Assembly (NCBI RefSeq): GCF_004114695.1
Contig: NZ_CP035310.1
Span: forward strand, 2,463,501-2,527,500
Length of the DNA stretch: 64,000 nucleotides
Source: Erythrobacter sp. HKB08
GTDB lineage: Bacteria > Pseudomonadota > Alphaproteobacteria > Sphingomonadales > Sphingomonadaceae
Direction of reading: 5' to 3'
Program-made: the position numbers and the translations under genes
The notes under the pieces: model-generated
The model's database searches: none
What the model saw: the letters and a program-made list of their open reading frames with translations, nothing else
Told to the model about the DNA's origin: nothing
In this document: one piece after another, positions 38,537-47,448 of the stretch
Layout: each line of letters starts with the position of its first letter
How positions within the stretch are numbered: position 1 is the stretch's first letter

Positions 38537-38629
38537 CTCATGTCTTCCCAGCGCCGCAGCGGTCACACTGTGTGACCCAGGGTGATTGCGGCGTCGGAGC
38601 CTGAATGGCGGATTCGCAAAGGCCGTTCA

Positions 38630-38643
38630 TTGATCCGCGTCAA
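38630..38643. promoter_or_regulatory. FNR/FixK-type box between ompW and the Crp/Fnr gene
   Basis: TTGAT-CCGC-GTCAA matches the FNR/Anr/FixK consensus TTGAT-N4-ATCAA at nine of ten positions. Its centre is about 63 bases upstream of the Crp/Fnr ATG and 100 bases upstream of the ompW ATG, so it could control either or both genes. Confidence 0.75.
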
Positions 38644-38699
38644 AGACAGCAAAGCTTTTCCGGACCATCTGCATCCCATCGAGCCAGGGGCAGGAGGCC

Positions 38700-39488
38700 A
38701 TGGGAACACGCAGCGCATTCGAAACATTCATGCGGTCGGCATTCGGCCTCGAGCCGGGGTGTCGGCTGGGCGCCGCGCTTGAACCGCTGTCCCGGACCTG
38801 CCCGATCGAGAAGGGCCAGACCGCCGATCTCGACCGTTCGATCGACCTCATTGCCTACATCGCGGGCGGTTCGACCAAGCTGGTCGCGAAGGCCTCCGAC
38901 AACCGCGAGCAGATCGTCGCCTTCCACTTCGGCGGCGACCTCGTCTCGATCCCGAAAGAGGCGCTCCACAGCTATCGCCTGACGGGCCTGGAAGCGGGGG
39001 AACTGCTCTATTTCCCGGCTCGCGAATTCTTCGACCAGACGGCTTCCGAAGCGAGCGTCGCGCGCGCGCTTCACGACCGTTTGCGCACGGCGCTGCATCG
39101 TTGCCGCGACAAGGCGGTTGGGCTCGGTCGCAAGACCGCGCAGGAGCGTCTGGCCGATTTCCTCCTCATCATGTGCGAGCGCGTGGGCGTTCATTCAGGC
39201 CGTGCCTGCCGGCTCGACCTGCCCATGTCGCGCAAGGACATCGGCGACTCGCTCGGCCTCACGATCGAGACGGTCAGCCGCCAGCTCGGCGTGCTGCGCG
39301 AAGTGGGGCTGATCGAGACGCAGGGCCGCTCCGGTATCCTCATTCGCAACCTCGACGAACTGGCGGCGATCGCCGGCCATTTCGCGGGCGATGCACCCGA
39401 AAAGGCGAAAGCCTCAAGATTTGACGCAGATCAATGCAGCGGTTCCGCCCGGGGCCTAGCGACGACCTCGACAGGAGGGTCATACTGA
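38700..39488 (+). CDS. Crp/Fnr-family transcriptional regulator of the cbb3 locus
   Basis: A 262-residue regulator with an N-terminal effector domain (about 25-145) and a Crp-type helix-turn-helix (about 175-230). The recognition helix region [20 protein letters not shown] carries E-x-x-S-R, the set of contacts that reads TTGAT half sites. Cys21 and Cys34 are near the N-terminus, but a full four-Cys FNR iron-sulfur set is not evident, so oxygen sensing by a cluster is uncertain. The ATG at 38700 has AGGAGG just before it. It has one FNR-type box upstream and another inside its 3' end; the stop overlaps the ccoN ATG by one base. Confidence 0.88.
   Translation: MGTRSAFETFMRSAFGLEPGCRLGAALEPLSRTCPIEKGQTADLDRSIDLIAYIAGGSTKLVAKASDNREQIVAFHFGGDLVSIPKEALHSYRLTGLEAGELLYFPAREFFDQTASEASVARALHDRLRTALHRCRDKAVGLGRKTAQERLADFLLIMCERVGVHSGRACRLDLPMSRKDIGDSLGLTIETVSRQLGVLREVGLIETQGRSGILIRNLDELAAIAGHFAGDAPEKAKASRFDADQCSGSARGLATTSTGGSY
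39421..39434. promoter_or_regulatory. FNR/FixK-type box upstream of ccoN
   Basis: TTGAC-GCAG-ATCAA differs from the consensus at one position. It is embedded in the last codons of the Crp/Fnr gene and centred about 60 bases before the ccoN ATG, a fitting distance for direct activation of the cco operon. Confidence 0.78.
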
Positions 39489-41137
39489 TGGAAGCGGTAC
39501 TCGGCCGGATCGGCCTCTGGTTTCTGATTTTGCTGGCGGCGATTGCAGCCATGCTGGGCGCGGCGGACAGCGGGTTCGCGGCGCATATGGTCATTATCGC
39601 GCTGCTCGCGCTCGTGATGATCGTCTTGAGCGCCAACCGGTACGATCCGGTCGCCAAGGCGCAGAGCATCCTCGGCATGCCGCCGGGGCCTTCGCGTTAT
39701 GACGACGATCCCATCCGCTGGGGCGTCATCGCGACGATGTTCTGGGGCCTCGCCGGCCTACTCGCCGGCGTATTCATCGCGCTCCAGTTGACCTTCCCGC
39801 AGCTCAATTTCGAGCCCTACCTCAACTTCGGACGCCTGCGCCCGCTGCATACTTCGGCAGTGATCTTCGCATTCGGCGGGAACGCGCTGCTCGCAACGAG
39901 CTACTACGTCGTCCAGCGCACCTGCCGCACGACACTCGCGTTTCCCAAGCTCGCCCGCTTCGTCTTCTGGGGCTACCAGCTGTTCATCGTGCTGGCGGCG
40001 ACCGGCTACCTGCTCGGCATCACCCAGTCGAAGGAATATGCGGAGCCCGAGTGGTACGTCGACCTGTGGCTGACGATCGTGTGGGTGAGCTACCTGATCG
40101 TCTTCGTCGGCACGATCCTGCGCCGTCACGAACCGCATATCTACGTCGCCAACTGGTTCTACCTCGCCTTCATCGTCACCGTGGCGATGCTGCACGTGGT
40201 CAACAACCTGGCGATGCCGGTCAGCCTGCTCGGTTCGCGCAGCTACTCCGCTTTCGCCGGGGTTCAGGATGCGCTGACGCAGTGGTGGTACGGCCATAAC
40301 GCGGTCGGCTTCTTCCTCACCGCGGGCTTCCTCGCGATGATGTACTACTTCGTGCCGAAACAGGCCGAGCGACCGATCTACAGCTATCGCCTGTCGATCA
40401 TCCACTTCTGGTCGCTGATCTTCCTCTACATCTGGGCAGGTCCGCACCACCTTCACTACACGGCCCTGCCGGACTGGGCGCAGACGCTCGGCATGGTGTT
40501 CTCGATCATGCTGTGGATGCCCAGCTGGGGCGGCATGATCAACGGCCTGATGACGCTCAACGGCGCATGGGACAAGGTCCGCACCGACCCGATCATCCGC
40601 ATGATGGTCCTCGCGCTCGCCTTCTACGGGATGAGCACCTTCGAAGGCCCGATGCTGTCGATCAAGTCGGTCAACAGCCTGTCACACTACACCGACTGGA
40701 CCATCGGCCACGTCCACTCCGGCGCACTTGGCTGGAACGGCATGATCACCTTCGCCTGCGTCTACTTCCTCGTGCCCCGCCTGTGGAAGCGCGAGCGGCT
40801 GTACTCGGTGCGGATGATCAACTGGCACTTCTGGCTCGCGACGCTCGGCATCGTTTTCTACGCCGCCAGCATGTGGGTCGCAGGCGTGACCCAGGGCCTG
40901 ATGTGGCGCGAATACGGGGCCGACGGATACCTGGTGAACAGCTTCGTCGATACGGTCGCGGCGCTGCACCCGATGTATCTCGCCCGTGCCTTCGGCGGCC
41001 TGCTCTACCTCTCGGGCGCGGTCATCATGACCTACAACATCTGGATGACCATCGCCGGCAAGCTGCGCGATGAAGCTCCGATGGGCGTCTCCACCTACGA
41101 CGAAGCGGCCGACCGTCCGCTCGCTCCGGCAGAATAA
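39488..41137 (+). CDS. ccoN: cbb3-type cytochrome c oxidase subunit I
   Basis: A 549-residue catalytic subunit with at least 12 transmembrane helices. Haem and Cu ligands are visible: [47 protein letters not shown] and the paired histidines of [14 protein letters not shown]. It reduces oxygen to water with high affinity at the cytoplasmic membrane. The N-terminal 45 residues form an extra hydrophobic segment. The ATG at 39488 overlaps the regulator stop; AGGAGGG nine bases upstream is a strong ribosome site. Confidence 0.97.
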   Translation: MEAVLGRIGLWFLILLAAIAAMLGAADSGFAAHMVIIALLALVMIVLSANRYDPVAKAQSILGMPPGPSRYDDDPIRWGVIATMFWGLAGLLAGVFIALQLTFPQLNFEPYLNFGRLRPLHTSAVIFAFGGNALLATSYYVVQRTCRTTLAFPKLARFVFWGYQLFIVLAATGYLLGITQSKEYAEPEWYVDLWLTIVWVSYLIVFVGTILRRHEPHIYVANWFYLAFIVTVAMLHVVNNLAMPVSLLGSRSYSAFAGVQDALTQWWYGHNAVGFFLTAGFLAMMYYFVPKQAERPIYSYRLSIIHFWSLIFLYIWAGPHHLHYTALPDWAQTLGMVFSIMLWMPSWGGMINGLMTLNGAWDKVRTDPIIRMMVLALAFYGMSTFEGPMLSIKSVNSLSHYTDWTIGHVHSGALGWNGMITFACVYFLVPRLWKRERLYSVRMINWHFWLATLGIVFYAASMWVAGVTQGLMWREYGADGYLVNSFVDTVAALHPMYLARAFGGLLYLSGAVIMTYNIWMTIAGKLRDEAPMGVSTYDEAADRPLAPAE

Positions 41138-41161
41138 GCGCGAAAGGCAGGATTGCTTCCC

Positions 41162-41908
41162 ATGAGCATGACGGAAAAGCACAAGAAGCTTGAACGCAAC
41201 GTCACCCTGCTGGGTGCAGCGACACTGGTCACCGTTGCCATCGGCGGCGTGGTCGAAATCGCCCCGCTGTTCTGGATCGACAACACGATCGAGGAAGTCG
41301 AAGGCGTGCGGCCCTACAGCCCGCTCGAGCAGGCCGGGCGCGACATCTACATCCGTGAGGGGTGCTACACCTGTCACAGCCAGATGATCCGCCCGTTCCG
41401 AGACGAGGTCGAACGCTACGGCCATTACAGCCTCGCGGCGGAAAGCATGTACGACCACCCGTTCCAGTGGGGATCGAAGCGCACCGGGCCCGACCTGGCG
41501 CGCGTCGGCGGGCGCTATTCGGATGAATGGCACGTGCAGCACCTCGAGAACCCGCAGGCGGTCGTGCCCGAGAGCATCATGCCGCAATACGGCTTCCTCA
41601 AGGACAACGAGCTCAAGGTGAAGGACGCCGGCGCAATGCTGACCGCCCTTCGCCGCGTGGGCGTGCCCTATTCCGACGAGGATATCGAGCAGGCCAATAG
41701 CGACCTCATCGCCCAGGCCGACCCCGATCTCGACGCGGGCAACCTGGAGGAACGCTATCCGAAGGCGCAGATCCGCGACTTCGACGGCAATCCCAACAAG
41801 GTCAGCGAGATGGATGCCCTGCTCGCCTATCTCCAGATGCTCGGCACGCTGGTCGATGTAAACAGCGCCGCGGCACAGGAAGAACTCGCCGAGGAGAAGG
41901 GCCGATGA
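41162..41908 (+). CDS. ccoO: cbb3-type cytochrome c oxidase subunit II (mono-haem)
   Basis: A 248-residue membrane-anchored monohaem cytochrome c. An N-terminal helix (about 15-32) is followed by the haem motif CYTCH (68-72) in a context [15 protein letters not shown], and the axial Met is probably in [11 protein letters not shown]. It passes electrons from CcoP to CcoN. The start gives [11 protein letters not shown]; the stop overlaps the ccoQ start by four bases. Confidence 0.96.
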   Translation: MSMTEKHKKLERNVTLLGAATLVTVAIGGVVEIAPLFWIDNTIEEVEGVRPYSPLEQAGRDIYIREGCYTCHSQMIRPFRDEVERYGHYSLAAESMYDHPFQWGSKRTGPDLARVGGRYSDEWHVQHLENPQAVVPESIMPQYGFLKDNELKVKDAGAMLTALRRVGVPYSDEDIEQANSDLIAQADPDLDAGNLEERYPKAQIRDFDGNPNKVSEMDALLAYLQMLGTLVDVNSAAAQEELAEEKGR

Positions 41909-42069
41909 CCTTCTATGACGCATTCCGCCACTTCGCCGACAGCTACGGGCTGGCGCTGATTTTCACGCTCTACCTCGTGCTGTGCGGCTGGGCGTTCCTG
42001 CCCGGCTCGCACAAGCGCAACCACTCGGCAGCCAATTCGATCTTCGAGGACCAAGACCATGGCGAATAA
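41905..42069 (+). CDS. ccoQ: cbb3 oxidase small subunit CcoQ
   Basis: A 54-residue peptide beginning [20 protein letters not shown] with one transmembrane helix and a polar tail ending EDQDHGE. Size, single helix, and position between ccoO and ccoP identify it as CcoQ, which stabilises the oxidase complex. It overlaps ccoO by four bases and ccoP by eleven. Confidence 0.93.
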   Translation: MTFYDAFRHFADSYGLALIFTLYLVLCGWAFLPGSHKRNHSAANSIFEDQDHGE

Positions 42070-42994
42070 GACCGACGACAAGCGGATCGACCAGCCGACG
42101 GGCACCGAATTCGTCGGCCACGAATGGGACGGCATCGAGGAGCTCAACACGCCCCTGCCGCGCTGGTGGCTGTGGACCTTCTACGCGACCATCCTGTTCT
42201 CGGTCGGCTATGTCGTGGCCTACCCCGCCTGGCCGATGATCGAGAAGGGCACCGAGGGGATGCTCGGCTGGTCCAGCCGCGGCGAGCTCGCCAAGGAAAT
42301 GGATGCCGCCGACATGGCGCGCCAGTCTTTCAAGGAGCAGCTGGCGGCGATCGACGTGGTCAAGCTGCGCGACAATCCGGAACTGTTCCAGCAGGCCGCA
42401 GCGGGCGGACAGGCCGCTTTTCGCGTGAACTGCATCCAGTGTCACGGCTCGGGCGGCGCGGGCAACCAGCGTCTCGGCTATCCGAACCTCAACGACGATG
42501 CCTGGATCTGGGGCGGTACGCTGGAGGACATCCACTACACGATCAGCCACGGTATCCGGCAGCCGGTGGACAATGAGGAACGCCAGAGCGTCATGCCGCC
42601 GTTCGCCGGCGCATTCGACAGCGGCCAGCTGAATTCGCTCGTCGACCATGTCCTGTCGCTCAGCGGCAAGGCGCAGTCCAATCCGGTCGGAGCGCAGCTC
42701 TATGCCGACAACTGCGTCGCCTGCCACGGTGCGCAGGGCCAGGGCGATACGGCTCAGGGTGCACCGCGCCTCAATGACGCGATCTGGCTGCGCGGCGGCA
42801 CGCGCGACGACATCAAGGCGCAGATCCTTAATCCGAAGATGGGCGCCATGCCCGCCTGGCAGGATCGCCTCGACGCGCCGACGATCAAGATGCTGACCGC
42901 CTATGTCTATTCGCTCGGGGGAGGCGAAGAGCCGGCTGCAGAGCCGATCATGTCCACCGAAAACCCCGAGGTAGCGGACGATGCCGCCGAATGA
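42059..42994 (+). CDS. ccoP: cbb3-type cytochrome c oxidase subunit III (di-haem)
   Basis: A 311-residue membrane-anchored cytochrome. One helix (about 36-56, WWLWTFYATILFSVGYVVAY) is followed by two haem c motifs, CIQCH (125-129) and CVACH (219-223), with candidate axial Met residues in SVMPPFAG and GAMPAWQ. It accepts electrons from soluble cytochrome c. The gene overlaps ccoQ by 11 and ccoG by 14 bases, so the whole oxidase is translated from a tightly coupled message. Confidence 0.96.
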   Translation: MANKTDDKRIDQPTGTEFVGHEWDGIEELNTPLPRWWLWTFYATILFSVGYVVAYPAWPMIEKGTEGMLGWSSRGELAKEMDAADMARQSFKEQLAAIDVVKLRDNPELFQQAAAGGQAAFRVNCIQCHGSGGAGNQRLGYPNLNDDAWIWGGTLEDIHYTISHGIRQPVDNEERQSVMPPFAGAFDSGQLNSLVDHVLSLSGKAQSNPVGAQLYADNCVACHGAQGQGDTAQGAPRLNDAIWLRGGTRDDIKAQILNPKMGAMPAWQDRLDAPTIKMLTAYVYSLGGGEEPAAEPIMSTENPEVADDAAE

Positions 42995-44498
42995 CGAGAC
43001 CCTGTCGAGTGCAGTAGCGGAGCCCGAGGCGGCGACCCAGCGGCACACGCCGCAGGAGCCGCCTCGCCAGCACCTGCCGGAAAAGCTCTACGAAGCGCGC
43101 AAGCAGGTCCACAACAAGCGGATCGACGGGCCATTCCGCCGCTTCAAGTGGTTCGTCATGATCGTCACGCTGGCGATCTACTACATGACGCCGTGGCTGC
43201 GCTGGGATCGCGGCCCCTATGCGCCGGACCAGGCGGTTCTGGTCGATCTGGCCAACCGCCGTTTTTACATGTTCGGCATCGAGATCTGGCCGCACGAATT
43301 CTATTTCGTCGCCGGCCTGCTCATCATGGCGGGAATCGGGCTGTTCCTCGTCACCAGCGCCGTCGGGCGCGCATGGTGCGGCTATGCCTGCCCGCAGACC
43401 GTCTGGACCGACGTGTTCCAGCATATCGACCGCCTCGTCGATGGCGACCGCAATGCGCGCTACCGGCTCGACAAGGCGCCGTGGGGCCCGGGCAAGATCG
43501 CCCGGCGCGGCTTCAAATGGTCGATCTACCTGCTGATCAGCTTCGTCACCGGCGGCGCATGGATTCTCTATTTCGCCGACGCACCGACGCTCTTTCGTGA
43601 CTTCTTCGCATTCGAGGCCGCGCCGGTCGCCTATGCGACGGTCGCGATCCTGACCGCGACGACCTTCATCTTCGGCGGCTTCATGCGCGAGCAGGTTTGC
43701 ATCTACATGTGCCCCTGGCCGCGCATCCAGACTGCGATGCTCGACGAGAAGTCGCTCATCGTCACTTACAAGGACTGGCGCGGCGAACCGCGCGGCAGCG
43801 TCAAGAAGGCGGAAAAGAACCCCGGCCAGTTCGGCGACTGCATCGACTGCATGCAATGCGTCCAGGTCTGTCCGACGGGGATCGATATTCGCGAAGGCCC
43901 GCAAATCGGCTGCATCACCTGCGCGCTGTGCATCGATGCCTGCGACAAGATCATGAAGGACATCGGTCGCCCGCGCGGGCTGATCGACTATGCAACGCTG
44001 GAGGATTGCGAGCGCGAAGCGGCGGGCGGCGAAGCGCGGCCTCCGTGGAAGGCGCTGTTGCATGTCCGCACGCTGATTTATTTCGCCGTCTGGGGCGGTA
44101 TCGGCGCGGCGCTGTTGTTCGCGCTCGGCGTGCGCTCGCACACCGACCTCACCGTCTCGCCCGACCGCAACCCGCCCTACATGCTGATGAGCGACGGTTC
44201 GATCCGCAATTCCTACACGCTCAAGCTGCGCAACATGGAAAGCCGCCCGCGCGACATGGCGGTATCTGTTGCCGGACTGCCGAATGGTGTATTCTGGACC
44301 GACACGATCGACCGCGGCGAAGCGGCAGCGCGCCAGACGATCACCGTCCCGGCAGACGCGACGCGCACGGTGCGCGCCTATGTGATGGCCCCGTCGGACA
44401 GCGCGGCACAGAATTTCACCTTCACCCTCACCTCGCTCGACGAGCAGGCGGAGAGCGACACGGTCGAAACCCGCTTCACCACCCCGGGAGAGCAATGA
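42981..44498 (+). CDS. ccoG: Cytochrome c oxidase accessory protein CcoG (RdxA/FixG)
   Basis: A 505-residue membrane iron-sulfur protein with several transmembrane helices. Cysteine motifs are WCGYACPQTVW, CIYMCPWPR and the ferredoxin-type CIDCMQCVQVCP with CITCALCIDACD, followed by an immunoglobulin-like C-terminal domain. CcoG reduces copper(II) on its way to the CuB site of the cbb3 oxidase. It overlaps ccoP by 14 bases and fixH by four bases. Confidence 0.95.
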   Translation: MPPNDETLSSAVAEPEAATQRHTPQEPPRQHLPEKLYEARKQVHNKRIDGPFRRFKWFVMIVTLAIYYMTPWLRWDRGPYAPDQAVLVDLANRRFYMFGIEIWPHEFYFVAGLLIMAGIGLFLVTSAVGRAWCGYACPQTVWTDVFQHIDRLVDGDRNARYRLDKAPWGPGKIARRGFKWSIYLLISFVTGGAWILYFADAPTLFRDFFAFEAAPVAYATVAILTATTFIFGGFMREQVCIYMCPWPRIQTAMLDEKSLIVTYKDWRGEPRGSVKKAEKNPGQFGDCIDCMQCVQVCPTGIDIREGPQIGCITCALCIDACDKIMKDIGRPRGLIDYATLEDCEREAAGGEARPPWKALLHVRTLIYFAVWGGIGAALLFALGVRSHTDLTVSPDRNPPYMLMSDGSIRNSYTLKLRNMESRPRDMAVSVAGLPNGVFWTDTIDRGEAAARQTITVPADATRTVRAYVMAPSDSAAQNFTFTLTSLDEQAESDTVETRFTTPGEQ

Positions 44499-44944
44499 TG
44501 CAACGCGAATTTACCGGCAGGCACATGGCCATGGTGATGGTCGGCGGCTTTTCCATCGTGGTCGGGGTCAATTTCGCCATGGCGGCAGCCGCGACCAACG
44601 GCTTCGGCGGGGTGATCGTGAAGAACTCCTACGTCGCGAGCCAGAAGTACAACGGCTGGCTCGAGGAAGCCCGCGAGCAGGAAGCGCTCGGCTGGTCGGC
44701 AGAAGTTGCGCGAGTCGAAGGCGGCCAGCTCTCCGCACTGACCGAAGGCGTGCCCGCAGGTGCCGAAGTGCGCGCCGAGCTGCGCCGACCGATCGGCAAG
44801 CCGGAAATGACCAATGTGACGCTCGTCGAAACGGGCAAAGGCAGCTTCTCGAGCGCAGAGGCCATCCCGGGCGGTCGCTGGATCGTGCGCCTGCACATCG
44901 GGGCGGGAAGCGACGACTGGGCGCGGGAATACCGCATCCCGTGA
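44495..44944 (+). CDS. ccoH: FixH/CcoH-family cbb3 assembly protein
   Basis: A 149-residue protein with one N-terminal transmembrane helix (about 12-32, MAMVMVGGFSIVVGVNFAM) and a periplasmic domain. SYVASQKYNGWLEEAREQEALGW is split by the family-typical SYVASQKYN pattern of FixH. FixH/CcoH helps assemble the oxidase together with the copper ATPase CcoI. Two consecutive ATG codons open the gene; the stop overlaps the ccoI start by four bases. Confidence 0.9.
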   Translation: MMQREFTGRHMAMVMVGGFSIVVGVNFAMAAAATNGFGGVIVKNSYVASQKYNGWLEEAREQEALGWSAEVARVEGGQLSALTEGVPAGAEVRAELRRPIGKPEMTNVTLVETGKGSFSSAEAIPGGRWIVRLHIGAGSDDWAREYRIP

Positions 44945-47064
44945 CCGCGCACGTAACTCTCGACCCCGCATCGGGCACCTCTCTGGTCGACACGCGACTG
45001 ACTGTGCCCGGCATGCGCTGCGCAGGGTGCATTGCGAAGATCGAACGCGGCCTGTCGGAAATGCACGGGGTCGAGGCGGCACGGGTCAATTTCTCCGCCA
45101 AGCGGGTCGCGGTTCGCCATGACCCGGCAATCGGCGAGGACGAGTTGGTCGACGCGCTGCTGCACCTTGGCTTCGAAGCGCAAGCGGTATCGGAGAACCC
45201 GCTTGCCGAAGACCAGGGCGAGACGAAGAAGCTGATCCGCGCCCTCGCCGTCGCAGGCTTCGGCATGATGAACATCATGCTGCTGTCGGTCAGCGTGTGG
45301 TCGGGTGCGGGCGGCGTCACGAAAGAGATGTTCCACTGGCTTTCCGCCGTGATCGCCATTCCGGTGGTCGCCTATAGCGGGCAGCCGTTCTTCTCCTCCG
45401 CCCTGATGGCGCTGCGCTATCGCCGCACCAACATGGACGTGCCGATTTCCATCGGCGTGCTCCTCGCAACCGCGCTTAGCGTCTACGAGACGCTCACGGC
45501 AGGCGAACATGCCTATTTCGACGGTGCGGTCATGCTGCTGTTCTTCCTGCTCGCCGGCCGGACGCTCGATGCCTCGATGCGCAGCCGCACGCGTGCCGGC
45601 ATCGGCGCACTGCTCGGGCGCATGGGGAGAAGCGCCGGGATCATCCAGCCCGACGGCTCGATCAAGCGGGTCGAGGCGGCCGATATCCAGCCCGGCATGG
45701 TCATGCTCGTCGCGGCGGGAGAAGCGCTCGCAGCGGACGGGCGCGTGATCGAGGGCGCAAGTTCGATCGACAATGCCATGCTGACCGGCGAAAGCGCGCC
45801 GGATGCGGTCGAGATCGGGGACATGGTCCATGCCGGCGCGATCAACCTGCTCAATCCCGTGCGGGTCGAAGTGACGGCGGCATCGGGCGATACCGTCATC
45901 GCGGAGATCGCGCGGCTGATGGACGAGGCGGGCCAGTCGCGCAGCCGCTACGTGCGCATCGCCGACCGCGTTTCGCGCCTCTACGCGCCTGCCGTGCATT
46001 CGCTGTCGGCGCTGGCCTTTGCCGGGTGGATGATCGCCGGGGCCGGCTGGCACCAGTCGCTCATCATCGCTATCGCCGTGCTCATAATCACCTGCCCATG
46101 TGCATTGGGCCTTGCGGTTCCTGCGGCGCAGGTGGTCGCAAGCAATGCCCTCCTCAAGCGGGGGCTGCTGGTGAAAGACGGCAGCGCGCTCGAACGGCTG
46201 GCCGAGGTCGACACAGTCGTCTTCGACAAGACCGGCACTCTGACGCTCGGGGAACCGCGCGCAGACCTTGGTGGCCTGTCGAGCGAGGATCGCGCGATCG
46301 CCTATGCGCTGGCCCAGACCAGCCGCCATCCGCTGAGCCGCGGCCTCGCCCGCACGCTGGCCGCAGCCGGCGTCACGCCCGCCGACCTTTCCGATGTGTC
46401 GGAAACCGGCGGCAAGGGTGTCAGCGGCAGGTTGGGCGAGATGCCGGTAAGCCTCGAGAGGCCTCTCACTGCCCAGGCCACCATGGCCGTCGACCTCGTT
46501 GTCGGCGAGCGGCGCAGCACCATCGGTTTCAGCGACCCGCTGCGCCCCGATGCGGCCGAGGCACTGAGCAAGCTCGGCGTCATGGGGCTTTCCTCGCAGA
46601 TCATGTCTGGCGACAGCAGCCGCGCGGTCGAAAAGGTGGCGGACGAACTTGGCCTCGAATGGGCCGGTGCGCAGAACCCTGCAGAGAAACTGGAACGGCT
46701 CGAGGGGATGAAATCCGGCGGGCACAAACCGCTGATGGTCGGGGATGGCCTGAACGACGGCCCTGCCCTTGCCGCCGCCCACGCCTCGATCGCCCCCGGC
46801 ACGGCCAGCGATGCAAGCCAGCAAGCGGCCGATGCGGTCTTCGTCGGCGACCGCCTCATGCCTGTCGCCATGTCGATCAAGGTTGCACGCCGAACGATGG
46901 ACATCGTGCGCCAGAACTTCGCCTTCGCGGTGATCTACAACGTCTGCGCAATCCCCCTCGCTTTGTTCGGGATGGTCACGCCGATGGTCGCGGCCATCGC
47001 CATGTCGATGAGCTCGATCATCGTGGTCGGCAATTCGCTACGCCTTGCAGGAGCTGCCAAATGA
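44941..47064 (+). CDS. ccoI: Copper-translocating P-type ATPase CcoI (FixI/CopA2)
   Basis: A 707-residue P1B-type ATPase. The N-terminal metal-binding domain carries GMRCAGC (Cys27, Cys30). Eight transmembrane helices include the ion site CPC in ITCPCALGLAVPAAQ. The phosphorylation motif is DKTGTLTLGEP, and the hinge is VGDGLNDGPALAAA. It exports copper to the periplasm for loading of CuB in CcoN. It is placed between ccoH and ccoS with four-base overlaps on both sides; GTG is the start codon. Confidence 0.95.
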   Translation: MTAHVTLDPASGTSLVDTRLTVPGMRCAGCIAKIERGLSEMHGVEAARVNFSAKRVAVRHDPAIGEDELVDALLHLGFEAQAVSENPLAEDQGETKKLIRALAVAGFGMMNIMLLSVSVWSGAGGVTKEMFHWLSAVIAIPVVAYSGQPFFSSALMALRYRRTNMDVPISIGVLLATALSVYETLTAGEHAYFDGAVMLLFFLLAGRTLDASMRSRTRAGIGALLGRMGRSAGIIQPDGSIKRVEAADIQPGMVMLVAAGEALAADGRVIEGASSIDNAMLTGESAPDAVEIGDMVHAGAINLLNPVRVEVTAASGDTVIAEIARLMDEAGQSRSRYVRIADRVSRLYAPAVHSLSALAFAGWMIAGAGWHQSLIIAIAVLIITCPCALGLAVPAAQVVASNALLKRGLLVKDGSALERLAEVDTVVFDKTGTLTLGEPRADLGGLSSEDRAIAYALAQTSRHPLSRGLARTLAAAGVTPADLSDVSETGGKGVSGRLGEMPVSLERPLTAQATMAVDLVVGERRSTIGFSDPLRPDAAEALSKLGVMGLSSQIMSGDSSRAVEKVADELGLEWAGAQNPAEKLERLEGMKSGGHKPLMVGDGLNDGPALAAAHASIAPGTASDASQQAADAVFVGDRLMPVAMSIKVARRTMDIVRQNFAFAVIYNVCAIPLALFGMVTPMVAAIAMSMSSIIVVGNSLRLAGAAK

Positions 47065-47213
47065 GCGTCCTTGCCTACCTGATCCCCATCGCGCTCGGCA
47101 TGGGCGCGGCTGGCCTTGCCTTCTTCTTCTGGGCCATGCGCGACGGCCAGTTCGAGGATCTCGACGGCGCCGCCAACCGCATCCTGATCGACGACGAGGA
47201 CATGGAAGGATGA
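47061..47213 (+). CDS. ccoS: cbb3-type oxidase assembly protein CcoS
   Basis: A 50-residue peptide: one transmembrane helix (MSVLAYLIPIALGMGAAGLA and onward to FFFWAMRDGQ) followed by the conserved tail FEDLDGAANRILIDDED. This pattern is diagnostic for CcoS, needed for haem and copper insertion into the cbb3 oxidase. It overlaps ccoI by four bases and the next small gene by four bases. Confidence 0.95.
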   Translation: MSVLAYLIPIALGMGAAGLAFFFWAMRDGQFEDLDGAANRILIDDEDMEG

Positions 47214-47440
47214 TCGGCAAGCTCGCCGCGATCGCCGTCCTTGCGCCGCTCGTCCTGCCGACCCAGCCGGTAGAGGCATCGGGCCTTGTAGCCGAGCTGT
47301 GCGGTGGCGGTTCGATCGTACTGCCGATCGATCTTCCGGCTGACGAACCTGCGCCGTGCAACGAAAAAGCGTGCCACGCGGCGCAATGCCGCAAGAAATT
47401 TGATCCAGCGCAAGGACGCACTGCCGACCCGCTCGCATAA
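47210..47440 (+). CDS. 76-residue exported Cys-containing protein in the cco operon
   Basis: The frame starts with an ATG overlapping the ccoS stop (ATGA) and ends nine bases before hemN. A signal peptide is likely: MIGKLAAIAVLAPLVLPTQP with a cut near VEASG. The mature part is about 50 residues with four Cys: one in AELCGGG, then PCNEKACHAAQCRKK. The C-x4-C-x3-C arrangement, with a His next to the second Cys, could bind copper or haem, or form disulfides. I recognise no named family. Its position among oxidase assembly genes suggests a role in metal or haem delivery; this is inference. Confidence 0.72.
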   Translation: MIGKLAAIAVLAPLVLPTQPVEASGLVAELCGGGSIVLPIDLPADEPAPCNEKACHAAQCRKKFDPAQGRTADPLA

Positions 47441-47448
47441 GCCCTCGC

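Noticed and set aside
47400-47413. Third FNR-type box, TTGAT-CCAG-CGCAA, before hemN
   Set aside because: Only the first half matches; the second half has two mismatches, and the site lies in a coding region. Not strong enough to annotate.
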